Assembly (NCBI GenBank): GCA_017051695.1
Contig: JAFIDK010000004.1
Coordinates: 306,498-370,497 of the forward strand
Direction of reading: 5' to 3'
From: Algoriphagus aestuarii
Lineage (GTDB): Bacteria > Bacteroidota > Bacteroidia > Cytophagales > Cyclobacteriaceae
Length of the DNA stretch: 64,000 bases
Shown: one piece after another, positions 7,665-17,968 of the stretch
Numbering within the stretch: position 1 is the stretch's first letter
Layout: each line of letters starts with the position of its first letter
Program-made: the position numbers and the translations under genes
Notes under the pieces: generated by a model
The model's database searches: none
What the model was told of the DNA's origin: nothing
The model's input: only the letters and a program-made list of their open reading frames with translations

Positions 7665-10541
7665 TTACCTTCCGCAAATCTCTTTATATGGACAGTATTC
7701 GCATTTTTTCAGGTCCTCCGTTTGGTTAAAAGGCTTCTTTGGATTGTAAATATCTTCCAGCAAGGATTTCAGACCTTCACGATAGTCCTTTTCAAAATGA
7801 CGATAGTCTTGGACTTCAATCCCACTTTTATAGGGTACTTTTTGCTGCAAATATGGGTTGAAATCATCCCCAAACATCTCCCTGAGATTGAAGATGGCAG
7901 GTTTCAAGGGCATTAAATTCTCCGGATGAGTAGATTGATATATCAACCCATAAAACATGGTTTGCATCGCAGCCTTATTTCGAGAAGAATGATCTCTGTC
8001 AAAAAGGGAGGGAACATCAGGAAATGTTTTATTATCCTGACCGGATTTATAATCAATCAAACGAACTGAACCTTGGTGCTCATCTACCCGGTCAATTATA
8101 CCTTTTAATGAAACTTTTTTAATTCCTGAAGAGGTCTCTATTTCTAATCCTGCTCGGTATTCTTTTTCCTTTTCTAAAGAAATCAGACGGAATGGAGCAG
8201 ATTCCTTATCAATTTTCAAAATCTGTTGTAGGTATTTCTGCAAGACGTCCCTGGCTATGGCCATTTGACCATTCAACCGGGTATCTGTCTCATCCTCTAA
8301 ATGGTAAAACTGACGAATCGCCTTTTCAATGGCTACAAAAACCCAGTTTTTACTTAGCTCCTCAAAATCATCTTTCTCCAGAACATTTCTTCCCTTCCGT
8401 TTAGCAAAATCTTGGTACAAAATCTCCATGCTTAAGTGCGCAAGATTTCCAAATACCGCAGCATCGATCTCCTCACTTACTTCTTCCTTCTCTTGAATAT
8501 TTGCCAGATAATGCAAATAAAATTTTAACCTACAATCCAAGAATACATTTAAAGCCGAAGGTGAAAATGAGGTTTGAAAAAATCCGTTTTCATCTATTAA
8601 ATACTTGTCAAGTAAGCTCAAAACCTCTTGGCTTTTTATGATACTTATCTCTTCAGGTGATTTTTGGTCTATTGGGATGTAGAGCACTTCCTCCTCGATT
8701 TCCCGACCTAACTCCACACCCATTTGCTGGATATACCGGCTTTTTTCTCCTGCTTTACCTTGGTCGGAAGCAGTCGTATAGATCATGTGAACTTCCTCCG
8801 CACTATGCAAAAGCCGGTAAAAAGTGTATGCATAAATAGAGTCATTTTGTTCCTGGACCGGCAATCCAAATGCTTTCCGGATATTAAAAGGGATCATGGA
8901 ATTAAGCCCAGCAGAGGGAGGAAAACTATCCTCGTTCATATTACAGATGATCACTCTCTTAAAATCCAAGTTCCGAGATTCCAAAACCCCCATAATCTGC
9001 AAGCCTCGAAGTGGTTCGCCCTCAAAAGGTAATTTTACCTCTCGAAAGATTTGTCGGAAAAGACGGATAAAAAACTCTCTGTTGATTGCAAGAATATCCT
9101 GTCCCGCAAAAATTTCACGTAATCTTGTCAATTGCTTGAAACACTGATATAGATATGACCGCTGCAAAGGCTCGTCTTCTAGTCTCTGGGCCAAAGCTTC
9201 CATCAACTCTGCCAAATAGGTGAATAATCCGTCGTTTTCAAGCCTTTGGAAGATCAATTGGTAAAGCTTTCCTCCCCCATGCAGTTTATCGGAAGAAATA
9301 TATATCTGATTTAAACGCTGCATTTCCTCCACCAAATCTTCAGCAAATCCAGGCACCTCATTTTTCAGGTAAATGGAGCTCAACAAATCCTTCACAGGAG
9401 TATGGTAAAAAAGCATCTTTCCATCCTCCATTTTGATAAATCGCTGTAATTCCAAAACCGCTTCCAAAAACGAATAAACCGGAGCATTTTTTACCGGATA
9501 TCCCATGGTGACGTTGACTTTATCCACTTGATCGGGAAGTGTATGCAAAACCGGAAATAACAGCTGTTCGTCAGGCAAAATCACTACAGTTTCTTCCCAA
9601 GCTTCTCCTGCTGGAATTTTTTCTAAAATCGAACCGACCAAATTAGCCTGATTGATTTTAAGCGGAGTGGCATAGGTTTTAATTTTCGCATTTCTATCCA
9701 CAATCTGAGTGGGAACTTGTTGAGGGAAAGTTGGCCCAAATACCTTATCTTTTTGATACTCCCTAAAAAACAATCCTGCTTCCTGTACTTTATCATCTAA
9801 ATAATAGGAATCCACATCCCAATAAATTTTAGCCCCAAACTCAGTCAGATAATGCTTGATCAAGGTTTCTTCTGTTCCTGTGAATGCATTAAATCCGATA
9901 AAATGATGAACATTTTTAGGTGTCGCGATGGAATCGATAGACCGAATCACTTGTCGGTAGAGCATCCCGGAATAAGCCAATCCAGAAACTGATAAGGAAG
10001 CTTTAAAACTATGATATAGTGGACTGAGCAATTGCCAGAACTTCAAAAACTTCTCTTGATGCGCTCTATCCTGCCGCTCAAAGGAAGACCAAAACTGCCT
10101 GATCAATTCAATCTGACCGTCGGTCAAAAAACTTAGATCAGATTCTAATTCTTTGATTTCTGATAAATGATGGTAAAGTTTTTCTGAGTCAGCCATAAAC
10201 TGATCCACATCATTGAAATCCTTCAAAATCATCTCACCCCAGAAATAAAATCGGTCAAATGTTTCCGCCTCAGGATTGAGATCCTGATAGACGCTATATA
10301 ATTCAAAAATCAGAGTAAGGTCATCTGCGGGTCTATTTCCTGCCAATTCATAAAAAATATCTTCAATTGTTTTCACCTCTGGCATCCAGGTAGGCTCTTT
10401 GATAAGATTTCCCAGATGTTGGGTAAAAAACAATCCAGCTCTCCTATTTGGTAAAACGATGGTTTGTTTCTGCAGATCCACACCACTTGACAGGATCTCT
10501 TTTGCCGTATTTCTTAAAAAACTATGCATAAACCTCCTCAA
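7665..10541 (-). CDS. AddB-like helicase/nuclease subunit with PD-(D/E)XK domain
   Basis: 958 aa partner of the upstream AddA-like helicase, expected to process double-strand DNA ends for recombination. The N-terminal two-thirds resemble an AddB-type inactivated helicase; the segment LQIMGVLESRNLDFKRVIICNMNE is typical. The C-terminal nuclease shows GNLAHLSMEILYQ (the G-x-x-x-H helix), RLIDYKSG (active-site D and K) and four cysteines for an Fe-S cluster: one in FLDCRLKF before the nuclease core and three in CEYCPYKEIC at the end. It overlaps the AddA-like stop by 20 bp. The start could be ATG 10541 or ATG 10529. The exact subtype (AddB versus a Bacteroidota-specific RecB-like arrangement) is not settled. 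Confidence 0.82.
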   Translation of the reverse strand: MRRFMHSFLRNTAKEILSSGVDLQKQTIVLPNRRAGLFFTQHLGNLIKEPTWMPEVKTIEDIFYELAGNRPADDLTLIFELYSVYQDLNPEAETFDRFYFWGEMILKDFNDVDQFMADSEKLYHHLSEIKELESDLSFLTDGQIELIRQFWSSFERQDRAHQEKFLKFWQLLSPLYHSFKASLSVSGLAYSGMLYRQVIRSIDSIATPKNVHHFIGFNAFTGTEETLIKHYLTEFGAKIYWDVDSYYLDDKVQEAGLFFREYQKDKVFGPTFPQQVPTQIVDRNAKIKTYATPLKINQANLVGSILEKIPAGEAWEETVVILPDEQLLFPVLHTLPDQVDKVNVTMGYPVKNAPVYSFLEAVLELQRFIKMEDGKMLFYHTPVKDLLSSIYLKNEVPGFAEDLVEEMQRLNQIYISSDKLHGGGKLYQLIFQRLENDGLFTYLAELMEALAQRLEDEPLQRSYLYQCFKQLTRLREIFAGQDILAINREFFIRLFRQIFREVKLPFEGEPLRGLQIMGVLESRNLDFKRVIICNMNEDSFPPSAGLNSMIPFNIRKAFGLPVQEQNDSIYAYTFYRLLHSAEEVHMIYTTASDQGKAGEKSRYIQQMGVELGREIEEEVLYIPIDQKSPEEISIIKSQEVLSLLDKYLIDENGFFQTSFSPSALNVFLDCRLKFYLHYLANIQEKEEVSEEIDAAVFGNLAHLSMEILYQDFAKRKGRNVLEKDDFEELSKNWVFVAIEKAIRQFYHLEDETDTRLNGQMAIARDVLQKYLQQILKIDKESAPFRLISLEKEKEYRAGLEIETSSGIKKVSLKGIIDRVDEHQGSVRLIDYKSGQDNKTFPDVPSLFDRDHSSRNKAAMQTMFYGLIYQSTHPENLMPLKPAIFNLREMFGDDFNPYLQQKVPYKSGIEVQDYRHFEKDYREGLKSLLEDIYNPKKPFNQTEDLKKCEYCPYKEICGR

Positions 10542-13500
10542 TAACTCCTGTTTCTAAATAGCACAAATAGCCTTTAGTCGGCTTTTTGGAAAGGTTTGCT
10601 ACCAATTCCATATACTCTTTCACTTGATTGGCATAGCTGCTTTTCGCTTCTCCGGTTTTAAAGTCAACGATTACAGCCTCATATTCTGAGAGGATGATTC
10701 TATCCGGTCTTTTTTGCTTTCCCCCAGGAAGCAAAATCCCTTGTTCTGACAATAGAATACCTTTATCTCCAAACCAGGAGGCAAAAAGAGAATTGGTAAA
10801 AAGATGTTCCAGTTGCCTTTCTACCACCTGCTTTTCCTCTTCATTCAATTTGCCATCAAAATAAAAAGTCCTTAAATTCTGCAAAGCCGCTTCTTTATCT
10901 GCTGACAATTCCAAAATCTCATGAACAATCAAACCAAACTTTTGCTTTTTGCGCTGCTCCATTCCCTCGATTGAAAAATCAACCGCATATTTCCTCAAAG
11001 TCAGTACTTCTGACCAATTTTTATAAGCCCATCGAAGCTCAGCTGAGCCAGTTTGACGTATTTTTTCTGACGACGTTTCTGGCCAATCTCCAAACTCAAA
11101 AACTTTTGACTCTTGGTCAAAGTATGGAGAAAAGTTAAACCCATTTTCTGAACTCAACTGATTTTCAAGCAATTGCTGAATCTGAACTTCAATATAGTTT
11201 CGAGAGCCAATTTTAGCCTTATATGGAACATACCCCAAAAACACATCTTCTGCTCTTGTTAGAGCCACATAAAGCATATTAAGGCTATCCAAATATGCCA
11301 TGGTTGCTTCTTCCGCATAGGTTTGCTTAAAGTCAGAATTTTCCAATTTGCCATTTATAGTCAAAGGTATGATTGCAGAAAGTCCTTTTTCTCGATCTTC
11401 AAATGGTGACCAAACCACATTCTCCTTTTTGACATCAAAAATATCCCATTTCAAAAACGGCATGACCACCACTTTAAACTGCAAACCTTTTGATTTATGA
11501 ATGGTCAAAATCCTCATTGCATTGTGCCCCTCAGGAATCTTAACTGTCCGTTTGGTTTGATTGATCTCCCACCAATCCAAAAATCCACTTAGATCGGCCC
11601 GGTTTTTTGCAGTGAAGTCGTAAACAGCTTCTTTAAAGCCTGAAATATAGGCCCGCTCCAGTCCCAACTCCATTAAACCAAGTACTTTGATCAATTCCTC
11701 CAAAGCCTCCATCAATGGCAACTGGAGCATTAGATTTTCTTTCTCTTTGAAAAGGCGGACTTTTTCTTCTAGCTCCGAAGGCATTTTATCCAAAGCAAAC
11801 AAATCATGATCCACAGGTAACCCGGACAATACTGCTAAATAATACCACATGGTCTTAAATTGAACTTGATCGGTAGGATTGTGCAGGTAATTGAATCCAG
11901 AAATCAAGGATTTTACAGAAGATGCTTTATTCAGGAACATGGATTCATCAGATAGCACATCAAAACGATAATCCGAATGAGGGTTCTCAGAACCATAGGC
12001 CATTAAATAATCTGCTATCGCCTCTCCCTCGGATTTTTTTCGCACTAAAAAAGCAATATCCTGAAGTTGATATCCATGATCCTGAAGCTCCATAACCATA
12101 TCCGGAAGCTTCTTTAGAACCAGATCATTGAACTTTTCCTCATCACCTTCTTCTTTTGGATCGATAAATTCCAACTTCACTTTTCCACTAAATTTTGATT
12201 TTTCCTTTTTGGTAGAAACTTTCTGATAAGAGTCCAAATATGCCTGAGATAAAATCTGAGGATTATCTACGCCATAAGAGGTATTGAGAACCGATTCCAT
12301 TGCTTTAGGCAAAGCCTGAAACACAGCATTATTAAACTTGATGATATTGGAAAGACTTCGGAAATTAGTGTCCAGATTTTTTGTCTGGATTCTTTTCGGA
12401 CCAATTTCTTCTTCCACTTGGGACAGCAATAATTTCATTTCACCTCCTCTCCATCTGTAAATGGATTGCTTCACATCTCCTACGAGTAAATTGGTATTTC
12501 CATTCCCAAGGGAATTTTCCAAAAGTGGCTTAAAACTATCCCATTGGAAACCAGAAGTATCTTGAAACTCGTCTATAAGGAAATTTTTATATTGGTTCCC
12601 GACCTTTTCATAGATAAATGGGGTATCATTTCCTTTAGTAATTTCTTTGAGAAACTCATTGGCATCCGAAATCAATAAGATATTTTCCTCGTCTTTGATC
12701 AGGGTAAGCTCATCCAGAAGATTTCGGAACACCCCATAGACATAGGTATTCTTTGCGATAGCCTGAAGGGTATTCCATTTAGAAGCCAGGATTAAAATCT
12801 GGTGCAGAATCTGGTTTAGCCCCTGTTCATAAGCTGATAATATCGCATCTATTTTTTTGCTGGATTTTGAATACCATGAATCGGGCTCGTCCATTTTGGC
12901 TTTCGTGGCATCTGTGAGTTCAGGTAGAGGATTATTTCTATCGCCAAATTTTTCAAAAAGCTTAGCAAAAGACCTACTTCCTCCTGAAAAATCCACCCAA
13001 TCTAACCCATTTGAAATCCTGATTGATTCAGCCTGTCTTCCCAGTTCTATTGAAATCCCAATGATCTCATTTTTTCGCTCACTGACAAAGGATTGAAGTA
13101 ATTTGATATTTTCCTTTTCCTTTAAAAATCCCCTGATTTCCGGAGCATATTTTTTAAAATCCTCCTGAAAAATCTGCTTGCCCAGCCCTTTTATATTTTT
13201 TCGGATATCCCAGGATTTGCCATTTTGGATCTGTTCGTATGCATAGTCAACTAACCACCTATGAAGGAACTCGTCCTCCATGACTTGCATCACCACCCGA
13301 TCGACCACCCGCTCTAAGACAGCATCTTGGTCCAGTTCTACATCGAATTTTGCATTCAGGTCTATTTCACGGGCAAAAGCACGAACTACTTTCTGAAAGA
13401 AACTGTCAATGGTACTTACTGAAAACCTACCATAATCATGAAGGATCGCTGTCAGTGTTTGTTGGGCCAGAACTTTCAGTCCAGACTCATCTACATTTAA

Positions 13501-13740
13501 ATGTTTCATCAATTCCGAATCGAGGGTCTCGTCAGAATCTACCCGATTACGAAGCTTTTTCAGAACATCCACAATACGCTCTTTCATCTCCTGTGTCGCC
13601 TTGTTCGTAAAAGTCACTGCCAAAACCTGCTTGAAAGCGTTAGGACTTTGAAGGGCTAGTTTGAGGTATTCCAGCGTAAGTGTGTAGGTTTTACCAGATC
13701 CGGCTGAAGATTTGTAAATAATAAACGGTCTTTGTTCCAT
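10522..13740 (-). CDS. AddA/RecB-like UvrD-type helicase with C-terminal nuclease
   Basis: 1072 aa from the ATG at 13740; an in-frame ATG 18 bp upstream is less likely since the family starts just before the Walker motif. Motifs of a superfamily 1 helicase appear in order: Walker A SSAGSGKT (residues 11-18), TFTNKATQEMKER, motif II region NFLIDEFQDTSGFQW, motif III LLVGDVKQSIYRWRGG, the RILTIHKSKGLQF motif, and LNMLYVALTRAED. A nuclease follows: FGLIVHEILE, RPDRIILSE and VIVDFKTGEA, so the D and K of the PD-(D/E)XK core are present. With the downstream gene it forms a two-subunit end-resection enzyme with two nuclease domains. Confidence 0.88.
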   Translation of the reverse strand: MEQRPFIIYKSSAGSGKTYTLTLEYLKLALQSPNAFKQVLAVTFTNKATQEMKERIVDVLKKLRNRVDSDETLDSELMKHLNVDESGLKVLAQQTLTAILHDYGRFSVSTIDSFFQKVVRAFAREIDLNAKFDVELDQDAVLERVVDRVVMQVMEDEFLHRWLVDYAYEQIQNGKSWDIRKNIKGLGKQIFQEDFKKYAPEIRGFLKEKENIKLLQSFVSERKNEIIGISIELGRQAESIRISNGLDWVDFSGGSRSFAKLFEKFGDRNNPLPELTDATKAKMDEPDSWYSKSSKKIDAILSAYEQGLNQILHQILILASKWNTLQAIAKNTYVYGVFRNLLDELTLIKDEENILLISDANEFLKEITKGNDTPFIYEKVGNQYKNFLIDEFQDTSGFQWDSFKPLLENSLGNGNTNLLVGDVKQSIYRWRGGEMKLLLSQVEEEIGPKRIQTKNLDTNFRSLSNIIKFNNAVFQALPKAMESVLNTSYGVDNPQILSQAYLDSYQKVSTKKEKSKFSGKVKLEFIDPKEEGDEEKFNDLVLKKLPDMVMELQDHGYQLQDIAFLVRKKSEGEAIADYLMAYGSENPHSDYRFDVLSDESMFLNKASSVKSLISGFNYLHNPTDQVQFKTMWYYLAVLSGLPVDHDLFALDKMPSELEEKVRLFKEKENLMLQLPLMEALEELIKVLGLMELGLERAYISGFKEAVYDFTAKNRADLSGFLDWWEINQTKRTVKIPEGHNAMRILTIHKSKGLQFKVVVMPFLKWDIFDVKKENVVWSPFEDREKGLSAIIPLTINGKLENSDFKQTYAEEATMAYLDSLNMLYVALTRAEDVFLGYVPYKAKIGSRNYIEVQIQQLLENQLSSENGFNFSPYFDQESKVFEFGDWPETSSEKIRQTGSAELRWAYKNWSEVLTLRKYAVDFSIEGMEQRKKQKFGLIVHEILELSADKEAALQNLRTFYFDGKLNEEEKQVVERQLEHLFTNSLFASWFGDKGILLSEQGILLPGGKQKRPDRIILSEYEAVIVDFKTGEAKSSYANQVKEYMELVANLSKKPTKGYLCYLETGVIEEVYA

Positions 13741-13817
13741 AGAGAAAAAGTATGGCAACTAAGATAAGGAAGGGGAGAGAAAATCACTGGTCAAAAATCA
13801 ATTTTGACGTGAAATGT

Positions 13818-13825
13818 CAAAGATA
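13818..13825 (-). promoter_or_regulatory. candidate -7 box for the AddAB-like operon
   Basis: On the minus strand this reads TATCTTTG, a match to the Bacteroidota -7 consensus TAnnTTTG, 78 bases upstream of the ATG at 13740. The -33 element is weak (CTTG, about 22 bp away). Inferred from consensus only. Confidence 0.35.
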
Positions 13826-13870
13826 TATTTGGACTGAAAGCCAGCAGCAAGCTTTATGAAGTTTATAGTT

Positions 13871-13924
13871 AGGCACATCCGCTTTTCTACCAGTAAGGCG
13901 ACAAATGAAATAGAAAATATGTTA
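13871..13924 (+). repeat. dispersed intergenic repeat, copy B
   Basis: Ungapped alignment with copy C at 51323-51376 gives about 42 identities in 54 positions; shared blocks include ATCCGCT, ACCAGTAA and AAAATATG. It lies in non-coding DNA in the same orientation as copy C. Confidence 0.6.
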
Positions 13925-13949
13925 AACTTAAGAATTGTGGCCTATATGG

Positions 13950-13969
13950 TCTCCCGAGCTATCGGGAGA
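13950..13969. repeat. perfect 8-bp palindromic stem-loop
   Basis: TCTCCCGA, a four-base loop GCTA, then TCGGGAGA. It is GC-rich compared with its surroundings and lacks a T-tract. It looks like a short interspersed palindrome; no second copy was noticed in the window. Confidence 0.5.
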
Positions 13970-14081
13970 TCTTCCAACTTGATAAGCTAAGAATCTAAGG
14001 TGACTGGCATCATTGGGGATAATCATATTTATTGTACTTCGAATTGATTTCCCGATATTTTGAGATTCAAACCCAAAACCT

Positions 14082-16235
14082 ATGAACAAATCAATTTATT
14101 TGGCAGTGCTCCTTTGGTTATGCATTTCCTTAAATTCTTTTGCCAATGACGGCTATAAACTTTGGCTGGATTATCAGCCGATTCAAGAGGAAAACCTAAA
14201 AGCAGAAGTCAAATCTCTTCTCAGCGGAATCTATTTTTTCGGTGAAAACCCCACTTTTGAAGCCATTAAAAATGAACTGAATCTGGTCTCCAAAGGCATG
14301 TTGAATGCAGATGCTACCTATACCAAAGACAGACTACAAAAAACCAGGTTATGGATTGGGACCAGAGAGCAACTTTCTCAGGTATTATCACTGACTAAAC
14401 AAGCAGAAATTAAAGCTCTTGGAGCAGAAGGATTTTGGAGAGGAGAAATAGAACTGGAAGGAAAATCCTTTTATGCCATCATTGGCAATCAACCAGTCGG
14501 TATACTTTATGGAGTATACAATTGGATTAATTCTATACAAAGTAATACTTTCAGTAAGTCTATTGAATATACTGATGCTCCGAAAATTAAACTTCGGATG
14601 TTAAACCATTGGGATAACTTGGACAGAACAGTTGAAAGAGGCTATGCAGGCTTTTCGATTTGGGATTGGCATCGTTTGCCAGGATACATTGATCCAAGAT
14701 ATATGGATTATGCCAGGGCCAATGCATCGATCGGGATCAATGCAGTTTCACTTACAAATGTCAATGCAAATGCATTGATTTTGACCACTGATTTCATGAA
14801 GAAAGCAAAAGCCTTGGCAGATGTTTTCAGACCCTATGGCATCAAAGTATTTCTTACGGCACGCTTCTCCGCACCAATTCAAATCGGAGGTCTGGAAACT
14901 GCTGACCCCTTAGATTCAGAAGTGATCAAATTCTGGAAACAAAAAACAGATGAAATTTATTCTTTCATTCCAGATTTTGGAGGTTTTCTTGTCAAAGCAA
15001 ATTCAGAAGGGCAGCCCGGCCCTCATGAATATGGGAGAAACCATGCCGAGGGGGCAAATATGCTTGCGGATGCTTTGGCTCCTCATGGCGGTATTTTGAT
15101 TTGGAGAGCTTTTGTTTATTCTCATAAAGACGAAGTCGATAGACATATGCAAGCAAATAATGAATTTGAGCCTCTGGATGGAAAGTTTAAAGACAACGTC
15201 ATTATCCAAATAAAAAATGGCGCGATAGACTTTCAACCACGTGAACCATTTCATCCACTTTTTGGAGCGATTAACCAAACCAATGTTGGGATGGAATTTC
15301 AGATTACTCAAGAATATTTGGGCCAAGCCACCAATCTTGTATTCCTCGCCCCCATGTGGGAGGAAGTGCTCAAAAGCAAAACTTATAGACCTGCTCCTTC
15401 TTCCACAGTAGGCAGCATTTTGGAAGGAAAAGAAACCAATCAGAAAATGACCTTGATCGCAGGCGTATCCAACATCGGAACAGATCGCAATTGGACAGGG
15501 CATCTTTTCGCTCAGTCCAACTGGTTTGCTTTCGGGAAGATGGCTTGGAATCCAGAAGCAACCTCAGTGGAAATCGCCAAAGAATGGACAAAATTGACCT
15601 TCGGTCAAGATCAAGAGGTAGTCTCTAAAATCGATAAAATATTGCTGGAATCCCATGAAATAGCTGTGGATTACATGACTCCTTTGGGTTTGCATCATAT
15701 TATGGGTAGAAGTCACCATTATGGTCCCGGTCCATGGGTAATGGGAGGAAGAGCAGATTGGACAGCGCCCTATTACCATCAGGCAGATAGTCTAGGAATC
15801 GGTTTTGACAGAACGGGAGATGGCAGCGGGGCTTTAGAGCAATATACACCTGAGATAGTTCAAAACTGGGGAGACCCACATCAGATTCCTGAGAAATACC
15901 TTCTTTGGTTCCATCATGTACCTTGGGATTTTAAGTTAAAAAGCGGTCATACACTTTGGGAAGGCATCGCATATCACTATGATCGAGGTGTGAAAGATGT
16001 GAGAAAAATGCAGGAAACTTGGGCTTCTTTGGAATCCAAAATAGATCCTGAAGAATTTGACCATGTAAGACAGCTATTGGAAATCCAGGAAGAAGAAGCA
16101 GAATGGTGGAGAAACGCATGTCTACTTTACTTTCAAACATTTTCCAAAAGACCTTTTCCTTCAGATATTGAGCAGCCGGAAGGTGATTTGGAATATTATA
16201 AGAGTCTGATGTTTCCAAATGCTCCGGGTATTTAA
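14082..16235 (+). CDS. GH67 alpha-glucuronidase, exported
   Basis: 717 aa enzyme that removes 4-O-methyl-glucuronic acid from xylan-derived oligosaccharides. Residues 1-21 are a signal peptide, so it acts in the periplasm or outside. The family hallmark GFLVKANSEGQPGP contains E309, which aligns with the catalytic acid of GH67 enzymes; D383 (in GAIDFQP) and E411 (in TQEYLG) match the spacing of the paired general bases (E292, D365 and E393 in Cellvibrio GlcA67A). Length and motif order are complete. No other xylan gene is beside it, so the substrate would come from enzymes encoded elsewhere. Confidence 0.93.
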   Translation: MNKSIYLAVLLWLCISLNSFANDGYKLWLDYQPIQEENLKAEVKSLLSGIYFFGENPTFEAIKNELNLVSKGMLNADATYTKDRLQKTRLWIGTREQLSQVLSLTKQAEIKALGAEGFWRGEIELEGKSFYAIIGNQPVGILYGVYNWINSIQSNTFSKSIEYTDAPKIKLRMLNHWDNLDRTVERGYAGFSIWDWHRLPGYIDPRYMDYARANASIGINAVSLTNVNANALILTTDFMKKAKALADVFRPYGIKVFLTARFSAPIQIGGLETADPLDSEVIKFWKQKTDEIYSFIPDFGGFLVKANSEGQPGPHEYGRNHAEGANMLADALAPHGGILIWRAFVYSHKDEVDRHMQANNEFEPLDGKFKDNVIIQIKNGAIDFQPREPFHPLFGAINQTNVGMEFQITQEYLGQATNLVFLAPMWEEVLKSKTYRPAPSSTVGSILEGKETNQKMTLIAGVSNIGTDRNWTGHLFAQSNWFAFGKMAWNPEATSVEIAKEWTKLTFGQDQEVVSKIDKILLESHEIAVDYMTPLGLHHIMGRSHHYGPGPWVMGGRADWTAPYYHQADSLGIGFDRTGDGSGALEQYTPEIVQNWGDPHQIPEKYLLWFHHVPWDFKLKSGHTLWEGIAYHYDRGVKDVRKMQETWASLESKIDPEEFDHVRQLLEIQEEEAEWWRNACLLYFQTFSKRPFPSDIEQPEGDLEYYKSLMFPNAPGI

Positions 16236-16413
16236 TTAAAAAATACCTTGATGCATGAAGGAATCTGGTTGAGGTCTAGAATTGCAAATTTAATCATTAC
16301 TGGAACCTGTTATTAAAGTCCTAGATTCGGAACTGAAATCAATTGGATTGGGAAATTGAAATTGCAAAACCCGGCGGTATTGTTTTTCCTCTTCTTTAAA
16401 AAAAATGAAAAAT

Positions 16414-17250
16414 TCAGATTCTTTCTTTCAGCCAGTTTTCTATCACTACAAATACTTCTTCTTTATCCAAATCATTAATTAGTTCATGATATCCTCCGGG
16501 AAAAATTTGAATGGTTTTATCGATTGATTTAGCCATTTTATATAGCAATTCTGATCCTTTTGGATTGGTAAGCTCATCCGCTGAGCCATGAATCAAAAGT
16601 AAAGGAGATTCAAAATGACTTCCCAAATTTTGTATGAAGCGCATTACCTGCAATAATTCGTATCCAGTACGAGCAGGAATTGCATTAGAATAAACCAGTG
16701 GATCATTCAAGTACTTTTCCACCTCTTTGGGATTCCTTGAAATTTTATTTGCGTCCAGCTTCAATGCCTTCAACTTTGGGAAATACTTACTGATGAAACT
16801 TGAAAGCGCAATCAGAATTTTAGAAGTTCCTTCTGCTTCCTTAATGGCAGGAGAACTCAACACCACTCCAGCTACTTCAGGTTGATATTTTAATACATAA
16901 GCCGCCGCCATTCCCCCTCCCATGCTATGACCATAAAGAAAAACAGGCAATCCTGGACAGTAGTTTTTAACTTTTCCAAGAAGTACGTCAATATCAGCCA
17001 AGTAATGCAGGTAGGATTCAATGTAGGCATCAAGATTCCCCTCAGCAGTTTTCCCATGTCCTCTTCCATCAAAGGTAAAAACGGAGATCCCGATCGAATT
17101 CAGTCTTGTTGCCAGCTCCCCATACCGACCGCTATGCTCACCGAGGCCATGGACAAGTAATAACGCTGCCATGGAATTCTCAGGCATCCAAGCCTGTAAA
17201 TACAATGAAAATCCGTCTGGTGTCTGATAGGTAGTCTCTAAGTGGTTCAT
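16414..17250 (-). CDS. alpha/beta hydrolase, monoacylglycerol-lipase/lysophospholipase type
   Basis: About 278 aa from the ATG at 17250 (MNHLETTYQTPDGF). A longer reading frame upstream has no family support and would run into the divergent gene's promoter. Hydrolase motifs: oxyanion segment LLVHGLGEHSGRYGELA, FDGRGHGKT, nucleophile elbow GHSMGGGMA, acid in LLIHGSADELT, and the catalytic His in PGGYHELIND. The HGLGEHSGRY wording is that of the serine aminopeptidase S33/Hydrolase_4 group, which includes monoglyceride lipases. No signal peptide, so cytoplasmic. Substrate preference is inferred from the family. Confidence 0.85.
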   Translation of the reverse strand: MNHLETTYQTPDGFSLYLQAWMPENSMAALLLVHGLGEHSGRYGELATRLNSIGISVFTFDGRGHGKTAEGNLDAYIESYLHYLADIDVLLGKVKNYCPGLPVFLYGHSMGGGMAAAYVLKYQPEVAGVVLSSPAIKEAEGTSKILIALSSFISKYFPKLKALKLDANKISRNPKEVEKYLNDPLVYSNAIPARTGYELLQVMRFIQNLGSHFESPLLLIHGSADELTNPKGSELLYKMAKSIDKTIQIFPGGYHELINDLDKEEVFVVIENWLKERI

Positions 17251-17372
17251 GCTGGGGTAATTAAAAATTAATATGAAAATGCAAAGATTTAACGGTAATC
17301 CAAGAATGATTTGAGGATCTAAACCGTTATAAAATTCTAGAAACCTAATTTTTAAATTTAACCAAAAGACCA

Positions 17373-17948
17373 ATGAAAAAGATTTTATTTCTCACAGGCG
17401 ATTTTGCTGAAGATTACGAAACCATGGTCCCCTTTCAAATGCTGGAAATGGTGGGGTTTGAGGTTCATGCTGTCTGTCCTGGAAAGAAAAAAGGGGAAAC
17501 GATCAAAACTGCCATTCATGATTTTGAAGAGGATCAAACCTATACCGAAAAGCCCGGACATCATTTTATGCTGAATTATAGCTTTGAAGAGATAAAAGTG
17601 GATGACTACGCAGGAATAGCCATTGCTGGAGGTAGAGCTCCAGAGTATCTACGCTTAAACAAGCGGGTTCTAGAAATAGTAAGGCATTTTTTCGAATCCG
17701 AAAAACCAGTAGCAGCTGTTTGTCATGGCATTCAGATTTTAACAGCAGCAGGAGTAGTGAAAGGAAGGAAACTAACTGCTTACCCTGCGGTAGGACCAGA
17801 AGTCACGATTGCCGGAGGAGAATTTCATGAAATCCCGGCAACGGATGCCTATGTAGACGGAAACTTGGTTACCTCGCCTGCCTGGCCTGGACATGCCGCC
17901 TGGATCCGTGAATTTTTAAAAGTTCTAGGTGTGAAAATTACGCTTTAA
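17373..17948 (+). CDS. DJ-1/PfpI family protein
   Basis: 191 aa cytoplasmic protein of the type-1 glutamine-amidotransferase-like fold. The nucleophile elbow is [10 protein letters not shown] with Cys at the sharp turn followed by His, and the conserved glutamate is in the N-terminal strand region GDFAEDYE. The segment [13 protein letters not shown] is characteristic of the PfpI/YhbO branch; these proteins act as stress proteases, glyoxalases or deglycases, and the sequence cannot decide between them. It is divergent from the lipase gene and ends in a strong terminator. Confidence 0.88.
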   Translation: MKKILFLTGDFAEDYETMVPFQMLEMVGFEVHAVCPGKKKGETIKTAIHDFEEDQTYTEKPGHHFMLNYSFEEIKVDDYAGIAIAGGRAPEYLRLNKRVLEIVRHFFESEKPVAAVCHGIQILTAAGVVKGRKLTAYPAVGPEVTIAGGEFHEIPATDAYVDGNLVTSPAWPGHAAWIREFLKVLGVKITL

Positions 17949-17968
17949 GCAATTTTCCAGCTCGCCAT

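Larger units (their letters stand above)
13741..14081. other. divergent intergenic region with repeat copy and palindrome
   Basis: Roughly 340 bp without a gene. It holds the candidate promoter at 13818-13825, dispersed repeat copy B (13871-13924) and a perfect stem-loop TCTCCCGA-GCTA-TCGGGAGA at 13950-13969. The stem-loop is followed by TCTTCC, not a T-run, so it is more like a short palindromic genomic repeat than a terminator. The promoter of the GH67 gene must also be here. Confidence 0.45.

Noticed and set aside
15003-15503. 166-aa ORF antisense to the GH67 gene
   Set aside because: Inside the conserved catalytic region of GH67 on the other strand.
16236-16413. Possible further copy of the dispersed repeat (ATCATTACTGGAACC near 16293)
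   Set aside because: Only a short partial match to the repeat core; below what I can support.
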